DNA of 37,851 bases, from the NCBI GenBank assembly GCA_035528375.1, contig DATKYS010000010.1, forward strand, positions 1-37,851, given 5' to 3'. The notes below the pieces were generated by a model. It saw only the letters and a list, made by a program, of their open reading frames with translations, was not told the origin of the DNA and searched no databases. This stretch comes from a bacterium (GTDB lineage: Bacteria > RBG-13-66-14). Position 1 is the first letter of the stretch. The number at the start of each line of letters is the position of its first letter. Shown here piece after piece: positions 21,362-28,616 of the stretch. A program made the position numbers and the translations under genes.

Positions 21362-23269
21362 ATGAGGCGGAATCTCGTCCTTATTCTCATTTTGACCCTC
21401 GTCCTCGCCGCAGTCGGCCTGCCCCGCCTGATCCCCCGCGACGTCCTCTTCGGCAACCCGGAGAAGTTCTCGCCCAGGCTGTCGCCCGACGGGACTCAGA
21501 TGACCTACATCGCCCCCTACGAAGGTGTGCTGAACGTCTGGCTCAAAACCGTGGGCGCCGAAGACGACCGCCCCCTCACCCGGGACGCGGGACGGGGGAT
21601 TTCCAGCCACTACTGGGCCAAGAACGGCGAGTACGTCCTCTACCTCCAGGACGACGATGGCGACGAGAATTACCACGTGTACCGGGTCAGCGTCGCCACC
21701 GGGGAGGTGACGGACCTCACCCCCTTCGAGGGCGCGCGCTGCCAGATTTCGCAAATCACCTACGACCGCCCCGACGAGGTGGTCCTCTCCACGAATCGGC
21801 GCAACCCCGAGGTCTTCGACTACTACACCCTGAACGTGGTCACCGGGGAAATCACCCTCTTGCAGGAAAATCCCGGCGACGTGCTGTACTACGACCTGGA
21901 TTGGAACCTGCGGCCCCGGGCGTACTCCCAGCCGACCCCCGAGGGCGGCGAGGACTTCTACGTCCGCCGGACCGCGGATTCCGACTGGGAGCGCATCTTC
22001 ACCTGGGAATACGGGGACACGGATTCTTTCTCCATCTACTTCACCCCGGACAACCGGGGGCTCTACCTGGCCGACTCCCGGGACTCGAACACGCTGCGCC
22101 TCGTGGAGCTGGACCTCGCCACGGGCGCGACGAAGGTCCTCGCCGAGGACCCGGACTACGACATCCACCACGGCCACGGCGATTCGAGCTTCCTCTTCGA
22201 CCCCGTGACCCACGAGCTGCAGGCGGTGGCCTTCTACCGCGACAAGCTGGAGTGGGAGCCGCTGACGGAGGACGTCCGGGGGGACATCGAGTTTCTCAAC
22301 GGCGCCTTCGACGACGCCGATTACTACTTCTCCGACCGCTCCCGCGACGACCGGACGTGGCTCGTGACGGTCTACGACGATGACCGCTCCTCGGCGGCCT
22401 ACGTTTACCACCGCGACGGCCGGAGCCTGGAGAAGATGTTCGACATCCGGCCCGAGATCAACGACTACACCCTGGCCCCGATGATTCCCATCGCCTACAC
22501 GGCCCGCGACGGCCAGGTCATCCACGGGTACCTGACCCTACCGCCCGGGGTACTGCCCCGGGACCTGCCCCTGGTCCTCGACGTGCACGGCGGCCCCTGG
22601 GCCCGGGACATGTGGGGCTACCAGGGCGAGGTCCAATGGCTGGCCAATCGCGGCTACGCCGTGCTGCAGGTGAACTACCGCGGGAGCTCCGGCTTCGGCA
22701 AGGCGTTTTTGCACCTGGGCGACAAGGAGTGGGGCGGTAAAATGCAGGACGACCTCACCGACGCGGTGGAGTGGGCCGTGGGCTCACGGCTCGCCGACCC
22801 GGAACGGGTCGCCGTCTACGGCTGGAGCTACGGCGGCTACGCGGCCTTGGCCGGGGCGACCTTCACCCCGGACCTCTACGCCTGCGCCGTGTCGGGCATC
22901 GGTCCGGCGAACCTGGTGACGTTCATCGAGACTGTGCCGCCCTACTGGCGCGTGGGTCAGGAGAACTTCTTCCGGCGCGTGGGGAACCCGGAGACCGAGC
23001 GCGGGTTTCTCGAAAGCCGCAGCCCGATCAACTTCGTGGACCGGATAAAGATACCCATGTTTCTGATTTACGGCGCCCACGACCCGCGGGTGAAGCTCTC
23101 CGAGGGTGAGCAGATTTCGGCGGCCCTGGAGGCAGCGGGGATTTCCTTCGAGTACGTCGTCTACCCCGACGAGGGCCACGGCCTGGCCCGGCCGGAGAAC
23201 CGCCTGGACGCTTACCGGCGCGTCGAGCGCTTCCTCGCCGACAACCTGGGCGGCCGTTTCGAGGAATAA
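21362..23269 (+). CDS. S9-family prolyl oligopeptidase-type serine peptidase, exported
   Basis: 635 residues. ATG 21362 follows AAGGA. Residues 1-24 (RRNLVLILILTLVLAAVG) are a signal peptide or anchor. Residues ~35-370 form a beta-propeller of WD-like repeats (SPRLSPDGTQMTYIAPYEG, ISSHYWAKNGEYVLYLQDDDG, YFTPDNRGLYLADSRDSN). The alpha/beta hydrolase domain follows from ~390, with LVLDVHGGPWARDMWGY near the oxyanion hole, Ser489 in GWSYGGYAAL, Asp574 in YGAHDPRV and His606 in DEGHGLARPENR. The catalytic triad is complete. It probably degrades short peptides in the periplasm. The ArsR gene's promoter begins two bases after its stop. Confidence 0.95.
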   Translation: MRRNLVLILILTLVLAAVGLPRLIPRDVLFGNPEKFSPRLSPDGTQMTYIAPYEGVLNVWLKTVGAEDDRPLTRDAGRGISSHYWAKNGEYVLYLQDDDGDENYHVYRVSVATGEVTDLTPFEGARCQISQITYDRPDEVVLSTNRRNPEVFDYYTLNVVTGEITLLQENPGDVLYYDLDWNLRPRAYSQPTPEGGEDFYVRRTADSDWERIFTWEYGDTDSFSIYFTPDNRGLYLADSRDSNTLRLVELDLATGATKVLAEDPDYDIHHGHGDSSFLFDPVTHELQAVAFYRDKLEWEPLTEDVRGDIEFLNGAFDDADYYFSDRSRDDRTWLVTVYDDDRSSAAYVYHRDGRSLEKMFDIRPEINDYTLAPMIPIAYTARDGQVIHGYLTLPPGVLPRDLPLVLDVHGGPWARDMWGYQGEVQWLANRGYAVLQVNYRGSSGFGKAFLHLGDKEWGGKMQDDLTDAVEWAVGSRLADPERVAVYGWSYGGYAALAGATFTPDLYACAVSGIGPANLVTFIETVPPYWRVGQENFFRRVGNPETERGFLESRSPINFVDRIKIPMFLIYGAHDPRVKLSEGEQISAALEAAGISFEYVVYPDEGHGLARPENRLDAYRRVERFLADNLGGRFEE

Positions 23270-23270
23270 T

Positions 23271-23299
23271 TTGACAAAAAGGCAAAGCCCGGCTATTAT
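23271..23299 (+). promoter_or_regulatory. Strong sigma70-type promoter for the ArsR-family gene
   Basis: TTGACA (23271-23276), exactly 17 bases, TATTAT (23294-23299). The best promoter match in the window. The -10 overlaps the palindrome at 23298-23317, so a bound regulator would block initiation. Confidence 0.8.
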
Positions 23300-23317
23300 T
23301 TAAGCAGTTGCTTAAAT
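23298..23317 (+). promoter_or_regulatory. Operator: perfect 20-bp palindrome
   Basis: ATTTAAGCAGTTGCTTAAAT, a 9-2-9 perfect inverted repeat covering the promoter's -10 end and the transcription start. Its size and place fit an ArsR-family autoregulatory operator. A 14/20 match occurs at 23747-23766. Confidence 0.75.
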
Positions 23318-23328
23318 GCAGGGGAGAA

Positions 23329-23721
23329 ATGCCCCCCGAACCGAATCCCAGCGAGGTCTTCCGCATCCTCGGCGCCCGGCGCAGGCTGGCCATAATCCGC
23401 ATCCTCCGTCATCACGGGCCCGCCGGGGCCAACAAAATCGCGGAGATTCTGGGCATCACCCCCGCGGCGGCCTCGCAGCACCTCAAGGCCCTGCGGCACG
23501 CGGGGCTGGTCCTGGCCGAGCGCCACGGATACCACATCCCCTACAGCCTCAACGAGGAAACCCTGCACGAGTGCTGCAGCGAGGTCAACCGGGCCTGCGG
23601 GATGCACAACGGCATCCCCGAGGAGCCGGGGGACGACCTGGAGGCGCTCCTGCTCTACAAGGCGGGGCTGGAGAGGAAACTGCGGCTCATCATGGAGAGG
23701 ATCGAGGAGCTGCGGCGGTAG
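23329..23721 (+). CDS. ArsR-family transcriptional regulator
   Basis: 130 residues. ATG 23329 follows GGGGAGAA. The winged helix spans about 8-76: VFRILGARRRLAIIRILRHH, ANKIAEILGITPAAASQHLKALRHAGLVLAER and the wing HGYHIPYSLN. After the wing comes a Cys/His cluster (Cys82, Cys83, Cys90, His93, in HECCSEVNRACGMH), which could sense metal or redox state; this is inference, as the classical ArsR metal motif (ELCVCDL) is absent. A C-terminal helix (KAGLERKLRLIMERIEELRR) may dimerise. It is likely autoregulated through 23298-23317 and may control the small gene at 23809 through the related site. Confidence 0.88.
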   Translation: MPPEPNPSEVFRILGARRRLAIIRILRHHGPAGANKIAEILGITPAAASQHLKALRHAGLVLAERHGYHIPYSLNEETLHECCSEVNRACGMHNGIPEEPGDDLEALLLYKAGLERKLRLIMERIEELRR

Positions 23722-23746
23722 GGTTAGCGCGTTTTTTTCGCCTGGA

Positions 23747-23766
23747 ATTTAAGAATCCGCTTAATA
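23747..23766 (+). promoter_or_regulatory. Second, imperfect ArsR-type operator
   Basis: ATTTAAGAATCCGCTTAATA matches the upstream palindrome at 14 of 20 positions, keeping both TTTAAG and CTTAA half-sites at the same spacing. It lies 43 bases before the gene at 23809, in an AT-rich stretch. Confidence 0.55.
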
Positions 23767-23808
23767 ACTTAACTTTGGAAAAATCCACGGACCAACGAAG
23801 GAGAAACC

Positions 23809-23994
23809 ATGTTCGGACCACCTGGACACCACCGCCACCAAAACGCTTTTGGCGGCAAAGACTGCTGCGGCCCTGCGTTCTTCCGCCGCTTCCACTCGAA
23901 GAATGAGCGGCTCGAGATGCTCGAGCGGTACAAGAAAGAGCTGGAGGGCGAGCTGGAGGGGCTCAAGGAGGAAATCGAGCGGCTCGGCAAGTAG
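23809..23994 (+). CDS. Small His/Cys-headed coiled-coil protein
   Basis: 61 residues. AAGGAGAAACC precedes the ATG. The N-terminal 20 residues hold His7, His8, His10, Cys19 and Cys20 (MFGPPGHHRH and GGKDCCG), a likely metal-binding head. Residues 31-60 (NERLEMLERYKKELEGELEG then LKEEIERLG) form a heptad coiled coil. The layout resembles small DUF5320-type proteins that accompany regulators and metal-cluster proteins, but I cannot confirm the family. The ArsR-type operator upstream suggests it is the regulator's target. A terminator follows. Confidence 0.75.
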   Translation: MFGPPGHHRHQNAFGGKDCCGPAFFRRFHSKNERLEMLERYKKELEGELEGLKEEIERLGK

Positions 23995-24010
23995 TGGTTC
24001 GAAGAAAAGA

Positions 24011-24039
24011 GGGCCGTTCCCCGCGGGGCGGCCCTTTTT
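24011..24039 (+). terminator. Terminator after the small His/Cys protein gene
   Basis: GGGCCG (24011-24016) and CGGCCC (24029-24034) enclose an inner CCCC/GGGG stem, followed by TTTTT. Confidence 0.85.
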
Positions 24040-24149
24040 ATACCGATTGTTGAAACCGGGGCGGAGCCCTGCGTGTCTAAGGGGGTGTAGTTATGTTTTT
24101 TACCCTGGTCCGCGTGCAAACCTCTCCCCGGAGTGGCGACGGAACAGGC

Positions 24150-24411
24150 GAAGAAAGGCACCGCGCGCGGCGCTGCCCTCTCGAATGAAAATGAACTCTC
24201 GTCGCGGGGCAGTGTCCAGCTTCAAGCCGGCAGCAGGTTGGGTAATGAAAAGAGGCATCGCTCGCGGCGATACCCTCTCGAATGTCAACCGATACCACCC
24301 GCGGAACAGGCCGCGGGTCCTACCCGCTGGTGGTGCCGGAGGCCGGGAATGAAGAAAGGCACCGCGCGCGGCGCTGCCCTCTCGAATGAAAATGAACTCT
24401 CGTCGCGGGGC
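24150..24411 (-). repeat. Three tandem ~100-bp units with terminator-like hairpins, downstream of tRNA-Leu
   Basis: Units begin at 24150, 24247 and 24351. The first and third share 61 identical bases (24150-24210 and 24351-24411); the second is diverged. On the minus strand each has a GC hairpin (GGCAGCGC with GCGGTGCC, or GGTATCGC with GCGATGCC) followed by TTTCTT or TCTTTTC, i.e. a terminator for transcription leaving the tRNA. Paired changes in the diverged unit largely preserve the stem. A perfect inverted repeat ACCCGCGG/CCGCGGGT (24297-24318) lies between units 2 and 3. The open frames through this area are not believed. Confidence 0.75.
24326..24347 (-). pseudogene. Duplicated 3' end of tRNA-Leu
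   Basis: 22 bases identical to 24427-24448, which are the acceptor 3' strand, part of the T stem, CCA and the first trailer bases of the intact tRNA. Nothing tRNA-like extends beyond it, so it is a remnant of tandem duplication or an attachment-site-like scar. Confidence 0.65.
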
Positions 24412-24431
24412 TGGGTCCAGCATCATGCTGG

Positions 24432-24518
24432 TGGTGCCGGAGGCCGGGCTCGAACCGGCACGGACCGAGGTCCGGGGGATTTTGAGTCCCCTGCGTCTAC
24501 CAGTTTCACCACTCCGGC
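24432..24518 (-). tRNA. tRNA-Leu (anticodon CAA)
   Basis: 87 bases including an encoded CCA. The acceptor arms GCCGGAG (24518-24512) and CTCCGGC (24442-24436) pair fully, with discriminator A. The anticodon loop CTCAAAA on stem GGGGA/TCCCC gives anticodon CAA (24484-24482), reading UUG. The variable arm GGACCTCGGTCC is long, as expected for a class II tRNA, and the T arm contains GGTTCGAGCC. The D arm is TGGTGAAACTGGTAGACG. Tandem promoter-like units lie upstream and terminator-like units downstream. Confidence 0.97.
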
Positions 24519-24773
24519 AAGCCTTACGCTTGATCGTGTTCCGCGGGGGGAGTTGGATGTATTCGATGATTTATTTCCGCGAGCCCAGCCACGTAGACGG
24601 ACGACCACTTTACAAGCCTTACGCTTGATCGTGTTCCGCGGGGGGAGTCAGTTGCACTCGATATTTTACCCCCGCGAGCCCAACCCTTCAAACGGATTAA
24701 AGTTTGAAATAAGCGTTCCGCTTGATCGTGTTCCGCGGGGTAAGGGCGGGAAGAATATATAACCGCCCCCGCG
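24519..24773 (-). repeat. Three tandem ~96-bp promoter-like units upstream of tRNA-Leu
   Basis: Copies start at 24519, 24614 and 24711 (periods 95 and 97). All share, on the minus strand, CCGCGGAACACGATCAAGCG ending in a small hairpin around AAGC/GCTT. CGCGG-type arms flank an AT-rich centre with -10-like sequence. The unit nearest the tRNA is most degenerate in its -10 region. This fills most of the 337 bases between the tRNA and the gene at 24856. Confidence 0.75.
24663..24691 (-). promoter_or_regulatory. Second promoter for tRNA-Leu, in the middle repeat unit
   Basis: On the minus strand, TTGAAG (24686-24691), 17 bases, TAAAAT (24663-24668). Confidence 0.5.
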
Positions 24774-24782
24774 GAGTGTCAA
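24754..24782 (-). promoter_or_regulatory. Outermost promoter for tRNA-Leu
   Basis: On the minus strand, perfect TTGACA (24777-24782), 17 bases, TATATT (24754-24759). It reads through all three repeat units into the tRNA, a leader of about 230 bases. Confidence 0.7.
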
Positions 24783-24809
24783 CCAGTGACGACCCCAAAC
24801 CGTCCGACG

Positions 24810-24818
24810 TGGTACTAT
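24810..24818 (+). promoter_or_regulatory. Extended -10 promoter for the barrel protein gene
   Basis: TGGTACTAT, 37 bases before the ATG at 24856, without a clear -35. It is divergent from the tRNA promoter. Confidence 0.45.
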
Positions 24819-24855
24819 TCACGGTCACGAAAGACCTCTCTTCCGGAGTTGAACG

Positions 24856-27069
24856 ATGAGAACGTTAGTCATCATTGCAACGCTCCTGTCCGCCGCCGCC
24901 TCGGCCGTCCCCGAAATCGCCGCGGTGCGGGTGGAAGAGGGTCCGGAGCTCGACGGGCTTTTCGACGACCCATGCTGGAGCGCGGCCCGGTGGCACGAGG
25001 GCTTCGTCCAGCGCGACCCCGACCCCGGCGCGCCCTCCACGGAGATGACGCGCGTGGCCTTCGTATACGACTCGATGACCCTCTACGTCGCCTTCGACTG
25101 CCGCGACTCCGACCCTGCGGGATTGCAGAGCCACCTGGCGCGTCGAGACTCAGGGATAACCGCGGACGACAACGTGGACGTCTATTTCTCGCCCACCGGC
25201 GACGGGCGGCTCCTGTACTACTTCAGCACCAACCCCGCCGGCGTGAAGCTGGACCAGCTCTACACCAACCGCGCCCAGTGGGCCACGGGGCAGTGGGACG
25301 GACACTGGGACGTGGCCACGGCGCAGACCGCCTACGGCTGGAGCGCCGAGTTCGCCGTGCCCTTCGCCAACTTCCAGTTCGACGCGTCCGCGGGGAACGA
25401 CTGGATTTTCAACGCCGGCCGCGTCGTCCGCCGCAAGCACGAGGAGACCTACCTGGCCGAGGTGCCCTACACCGCCAACATGTTCTACACGGAGTACGGC
25501 GCCCGGCTGACCGGCATCGAGGGCGTGAGCCAGAGCCTGGGTCTGGAGCTCGTGCCCTATGTCAAGGGCGATTACCGCAACTACCCGGAGCTTACCGGTG
25601 AGGACCGCGACCAGCTCAAGCCACTGGCCGGCCTCGTGCTGGACTTCGACGTGAGCCGCAACCTGAACCTGGCGGCCACGGCCTTCCCCGACTTCGCCGA
25701 GATAGACCTGGACCCGGACCAGTACGTAGTCGGCCGGGATCAGGTGTACGTCGCCGAGACGCGCCCCTTCTTCCTGGAGAACTCCAACTTCTTCGCCGCC
25801 TCGTACTTCACCATGTTCTACTCCCGGCGCATCGGCAAACGGCTCTACGACTCCAACGGCCTGTACGAGGACTCGGACATCATAGGCGGCGGACGGCTGA
25901 CCGGCAAGGCGGACCGCTTAGGCTACGGCGCCTTCTACGCCCACACAGACGAGGCGGTCACCGACCTGGCCGCCGAACCGGCGAGCGACTGGGGCGTGGC
26001 CCGGCTGACCTACGACGTCACCCCGGGCGGCTACGTGGGACTGATCGGCTCCGGGCGCCTGGCCCAGGGCGTGGAAACGCCGGACGGGACGGCGCTGCCG
26101 GCCTACGACTACGCGGCCTACGCGGCGGACTTCGATCTCTACTTCGGCGAGACCGGGGAGTGGAACGTGAAGGGCATGGGGGTGGCGGACTACGACTCGC
26201 GCAACCCCGGGGGGACGATCGAGGACCAGCACGCCGCCGGTTTCGAGGTGGACTACACCGGCGAGGTCGTGGACACCAGCCTGGATTACGACCAGTTTAC
26301 GGAAAACTTCAACCTGGACGAGACCGGGTACATGTGGACCAGCGGGCTTTCGCTCCGCCACTTCAACTACCACCTGCGGTTCCGCTTCAACTTCGGCTCC
26401 GAGGCGGCGCTCCGCAGCTTCTGGGTCACCGGTTACGCCAACGTCCACCGCGACTGGGACTGGGAGCCGGCGATGGACCAGTTCGAGATCGAGCTCTCCA
26501 GCATGCTCCAGAGCGGCTGGCTCATGGGCCTGGGCGGGAGTTACGGCCACGACTGGCTCCTGGACCCTGAAAACCCCGTGGAGTACTACTACGGGTACTA
26601 CTGGGTCAACACCCCCTGGTCCGGGATGTTCACCGGCAACGCCTTCGCCGGCTACGGCAGCATGCCCGACTACACCACCGGCGCCGTGGGCGACCTGCTC
26701 ATGGGCAGCCTGGAGGGCTCCTTCCGCCCCGTCTCCGCCTTGCAACTGACTGGTAGTGTCGAGTACTACGACTGGACTTTCCCCGCCGACGCCACGGATT
26801 ACTGGGGGGGGCCGGTCGAGGACTACGACATCGTCATCTGGCTGGGGTCGCTGAACTACCTCTTCACCCGGGAGCTGTACCTGCGCCTGTTCGCCCAGGG
26901 CTCGACCCAGAACGACCTGTACGCCTTCCGCGGCCTCGTGGGCTGGGAGTACCTGCCCGACTCGAACATCTACCTGGCCTACGAGCAGTGGCGCGACGAC
27001 ACCGGGGGGGACTTCCGGATGGTCAACCAGGGGGTCTTCCTCAAGGCCGAGTATTACCTGCAGTTCTGA
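24856..27069 (+). CDS. CBM9-like plus DUF5916 outer-membrane barrel protein
   Basis: 737 residues. A signal peptide (MRTLVIIATLLSAAASAVPE) directs export. Residues ~25-200 resemble the carbohydrate-binding CBM9-like fold: LDGLFDDPCWSAA, then FVYDSMTLYVAFDCRDSDP, and DDNVDVYFSPTGDG. From ~215 on it matches DUF5916: NLAATAFPDFAEIDLDPDQY, then AETRPFFLENSNFF and YSRRIGKRL. The rest alternates aromatic beta strands, as in an outer-membrane barrel, and ends in YYLQF, a typical C-terminal aromatic insertion signal. It is probably an outer-membrane protein of unknown ligand. CGGAG lies nine bases before the ATG. Confidence 0.9.
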   Translation: MRTLVIIATLLSAAASAVPEIAAVRVEEGPELDGLFDDPCWSAARWHEGFVQRDPDPGAPSTEMTRVAFVYDSMTLYVAFDCRDSDPAGLQSHLARRDSGITADDNVDVYFSPTGDGRLLYYFSTNPAGVKLDQLYTNRAQWATGQWDGHWDVATAQTAYGWSAEFAVPFANFQFDASAGNDWIFNAGRVVRRKHEETYLAEVPYTANMFYTEYGARLTGIEGVSQSLGLELVPYVKGDYRNYPELTGEDRDQLKPLAGLVLDFDVSRNLNLAATAFPDFAEIDLDPDQYVVGRDQVYVAETRPFFLENSNFFAASYFTMFYSRRIGKRLYDSNGLYEDSDIIGGGRLTGKADRLGYGAFYAHTDEAVTDLAAEPASDWGVARLTYDVTPGGYVGLIGSGRLAQGVETPDGTALPAYDYAAYAADFDLYFGETGEWNVKGMGVADYDSRNPGGTIEDQHAAGFEVDYTGEVVDTSLDYDQFTENFNLDETGYMWTSGLSLRHFNYHLRFRFNFGSEAALRSFWVTGYANVHRDWDWEPAMDQFEIELSSMLQSGWLMGLGGSYGHDWLLDPENPVEYYYGYYWVNTPWSGMFTGNAFAGYGSMPDYTTGAVGDLLMGSLEGSFRPVSALQLTGSVEYYDWTFPADATDYWGGPVEDYDIVIWLGSLNYLFTRELYLRLFAQGSTQNDLYAFRGLVGWEYLPDSNIYLAYEQWRDDTGGDFRMVNQGVFLKAEYYLQF

Positions 27070-27114
27070 CGTGCCCCCGGCGTTTGCCGGTCGAGGTGGG
27101 GATTCATAACGTCG

Positions 27115-27141
27115 GGGCGGACCGCTTGGTCCGCCCTTTTT
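27115..27141 (+). terminator. Strong terminator after the barrel protein gene
   Basis: GGGCGGACC (27115-27123) and GGTCCGCCC (27128-27136) form a perfect 9-base stem with loop GCTT, then TTTTT. Confidence 0.9.
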
Positions 27142-27196
27142 ACCCCCTCACCCCGACCCTCACCCTGACCCGTTCCTTTCCGATTTCGATGGTATA

Positions 27197-27218
27197 GGGG
27201 TGGGTCTGGCAACCCGCC
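27197..27218. repeat. Imperfect copy of the short intergenic palindrome
   Basis: TAGGGG, then GGGTGGGT and ACCCGCCC around CTGGCA, resembling the right-hand palindrome at 1161-1182. No gene lies between 27069 and 27308. Confidence 0.45.
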
Positions 27219-27307
27219 CGCGGGAGGAATGAAGCTCCTCACTACGAGAGCAGGCGGACTTAATCAAAGGTCTCGGTAGATGAACCGGAAAGAGCGTCTA
27301 ATCGTTA

Positions 27308-28396
27308 TCAGGCCCCCGATTCCAGGGCGTGGTATCTGTTCTTGCCCGGGGAAACGGCGGCGTAGATATTCTCTATGCCCGTATCAGAGTCAACGTAGCG
27401 CCAGCGCAGCCAGCCGGAGTTACCTTCTTCGTCCTCAACGCGCCACCAGTCGCCCTGTCGCTCGAAGATTGTAAAGAACTCGCCCTCCTCAAGGAGGGGA
27501 TGGGCGGAGATTTTATCAGCCGTGGGATCGGGAAGGGTGCGGAAGTTGATCCCGCCGGAGGACAGCACAATCCCCCAGGGTTCGGCGTAGCCGGTCATCA
27601 TCACCCGCGCCCCGGCGCCCGGCCCAGGCTCCAGATTACTGAACTCCCAGAGGAGCTTGCCTTCTTCTCGATTATCTTCATCGCGTTCCTCACGGGCCGG
27701 GGGCAACCCGACGGATTGGAACTGCCAGCGTCCGTGCCAGTCGAAACCTTCCAAGGTGTCAACCTCGATGGTTCCGTGGCCGATCGGCCCCTTCCAGGAA
27801 CCGCCGGTGTAGACCGGATAGAACATCTCCCGCCAACTGGCGTGCTTGGGAGCGCCGTATTCCTGCCAATAGTAAACGTCGAGAATCAGGGTTTCCCCGG
27901 CGGCGAAGGACACCTCGTAGAGGGCGTAGGTGTTAGAGTGTTCTTGTGTATAATAAAAACCTGGTTCAGACTCTTCACTAACAAATTGTATGGTTTCTTC
28001 CCTGAGTATTTGTTCCCCCAGCTTTATCCCGTTGACGCTTACAGAGAAGCTGTAGTCGCTGGTAGTAATTTTCTCGACTGTCGTTACTTCCGGTTCTCCG
28101 CCATACTCATCCTCGTTTATCATACCCATCCCACTAGAGCTTTCCAGGGGGAAGTACATCTGCACGGTCTGGGCCGGCCCCTCGTTGCGGAAGGTGAAAT
28201 CCGCGTATACCCAGGCGCCGCCCTGACCGAGTGAGATGCGCACCTCCTCGTCGGCCATCACCACATCGGGGTGCTCCGTAACGTTTTCGAGGGGATTGAA
28301 CGGTTGGGGGCCGGGATATTCACTCCCGTACGAACCGGAGTCTGCCAGCGCAGGCAGACAGCCAAGCACCAACATCAATAACGTCAGCCGTTTCAT
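27308..28396 (-). CDS. Exported protein with C-terminal SH3-type domain
   Basis: 362 residues. Signal peptide MKRLTLLMLVLGCLPALA. The N-terminal two thirds form a beta-rich domain resembling DUF4424-type periplasmic proteins: PDVVMADEEVRISLGQGGAW, VYADFTFRNEGPAQTVQMYF, SVNGIKLGEQ and YALYEVSFAAGETLILDVYY. Residues ~280-345 are a bacterial SH3 domain (INFRTLPDPTADKISAHPLL then DWWRVEDEEGNSGWLRWRYV), usually used to bind cell wall. This fits its neighbours, a lipoprotein and two peptidoglycan amidases. The ATG has only a weak GAAAG site upstream. Function is unknown beyond probable envelope attachment. Confidence 0.8.
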   Translation of the reverse strand: MKRLTLLMLVLGCLPALADSGSYGSEYPGPQPFNPLENVTEHPDVVMADEEVRISLGQGGAWVYADFTFRNEGPAQTVQMYFPLESSSGMGMINEDEYGGEPEVTTVEKITTSDYSFSVSVNGIKLGEQILREETIQFVSEESEPGFYYTQEHSNTYALYEVSFAAGETLILDVYYWQEYGAPKHASWREMFYPVYTGGSWKGPIGHGTIEVDTLEGFDWHGRWQFQSVGLPPAREERDEDNREEGKLLWEFSNLEPGPGAGARVMMTGYAEPWGIVLSSGGINFRTLPDPTADKISAHPLLEEGEFFTIFERQGDWWRVEDEEGNSGWLRWRYVDSDTGIENIYAAVSPGKNRYHALESGA

Positions 28397-28580
28397 CGGT
28401 ACGTCTTTCGCTTGAGGGAGAAGGAACGCCGGTCCTCCTAGGGTTTAGGTCGCCCACCCAGGAAAGCCGGGCTGTAGACGCGATTGACCCCCGGCTCGTC
28501 CATCCTTACCCGATCGGGAAGTCGGCGGGCTGAGAACATGGGGCGGGTATGCCATACCTTCCGACGGCCAAGGTAGAACG

Positions 28581-28616
28581 AAAAACCCCCGACTATCATG
28601 GAACCGCCTCCGGGGG
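28581..28616 (-). terminator. Terminator overlapping the end of the lipoprotein gene
   Basis: On the minus strand, CCCCCG (28616-28611) and CGGGGG (28591-28586) are followed by TTTTT. The 5' arm lies in the last codons of the gene. The 184 bases from here to 28397 hold no gene, only a small palindrome GGTATG-C-CATACC at 28546-28558. Confidence 0.75.

Noticed and set aside
24133-24762. Open frame crossing the tRNA and both repeat blocks, with repeated peptide TARGAALSNENELSSRG
   Set aside because: It runs antisense through an intact tRNA, and its internal peptide repeats come only from the DNA repeats. No ribosome binding site.
24519-24782. Possible CRISPR array upstream of the tRNA
   Set aside because: Only three copies with ~60-base intervals that are partly similar to each other and contain promoter elements; no cas genes are present.
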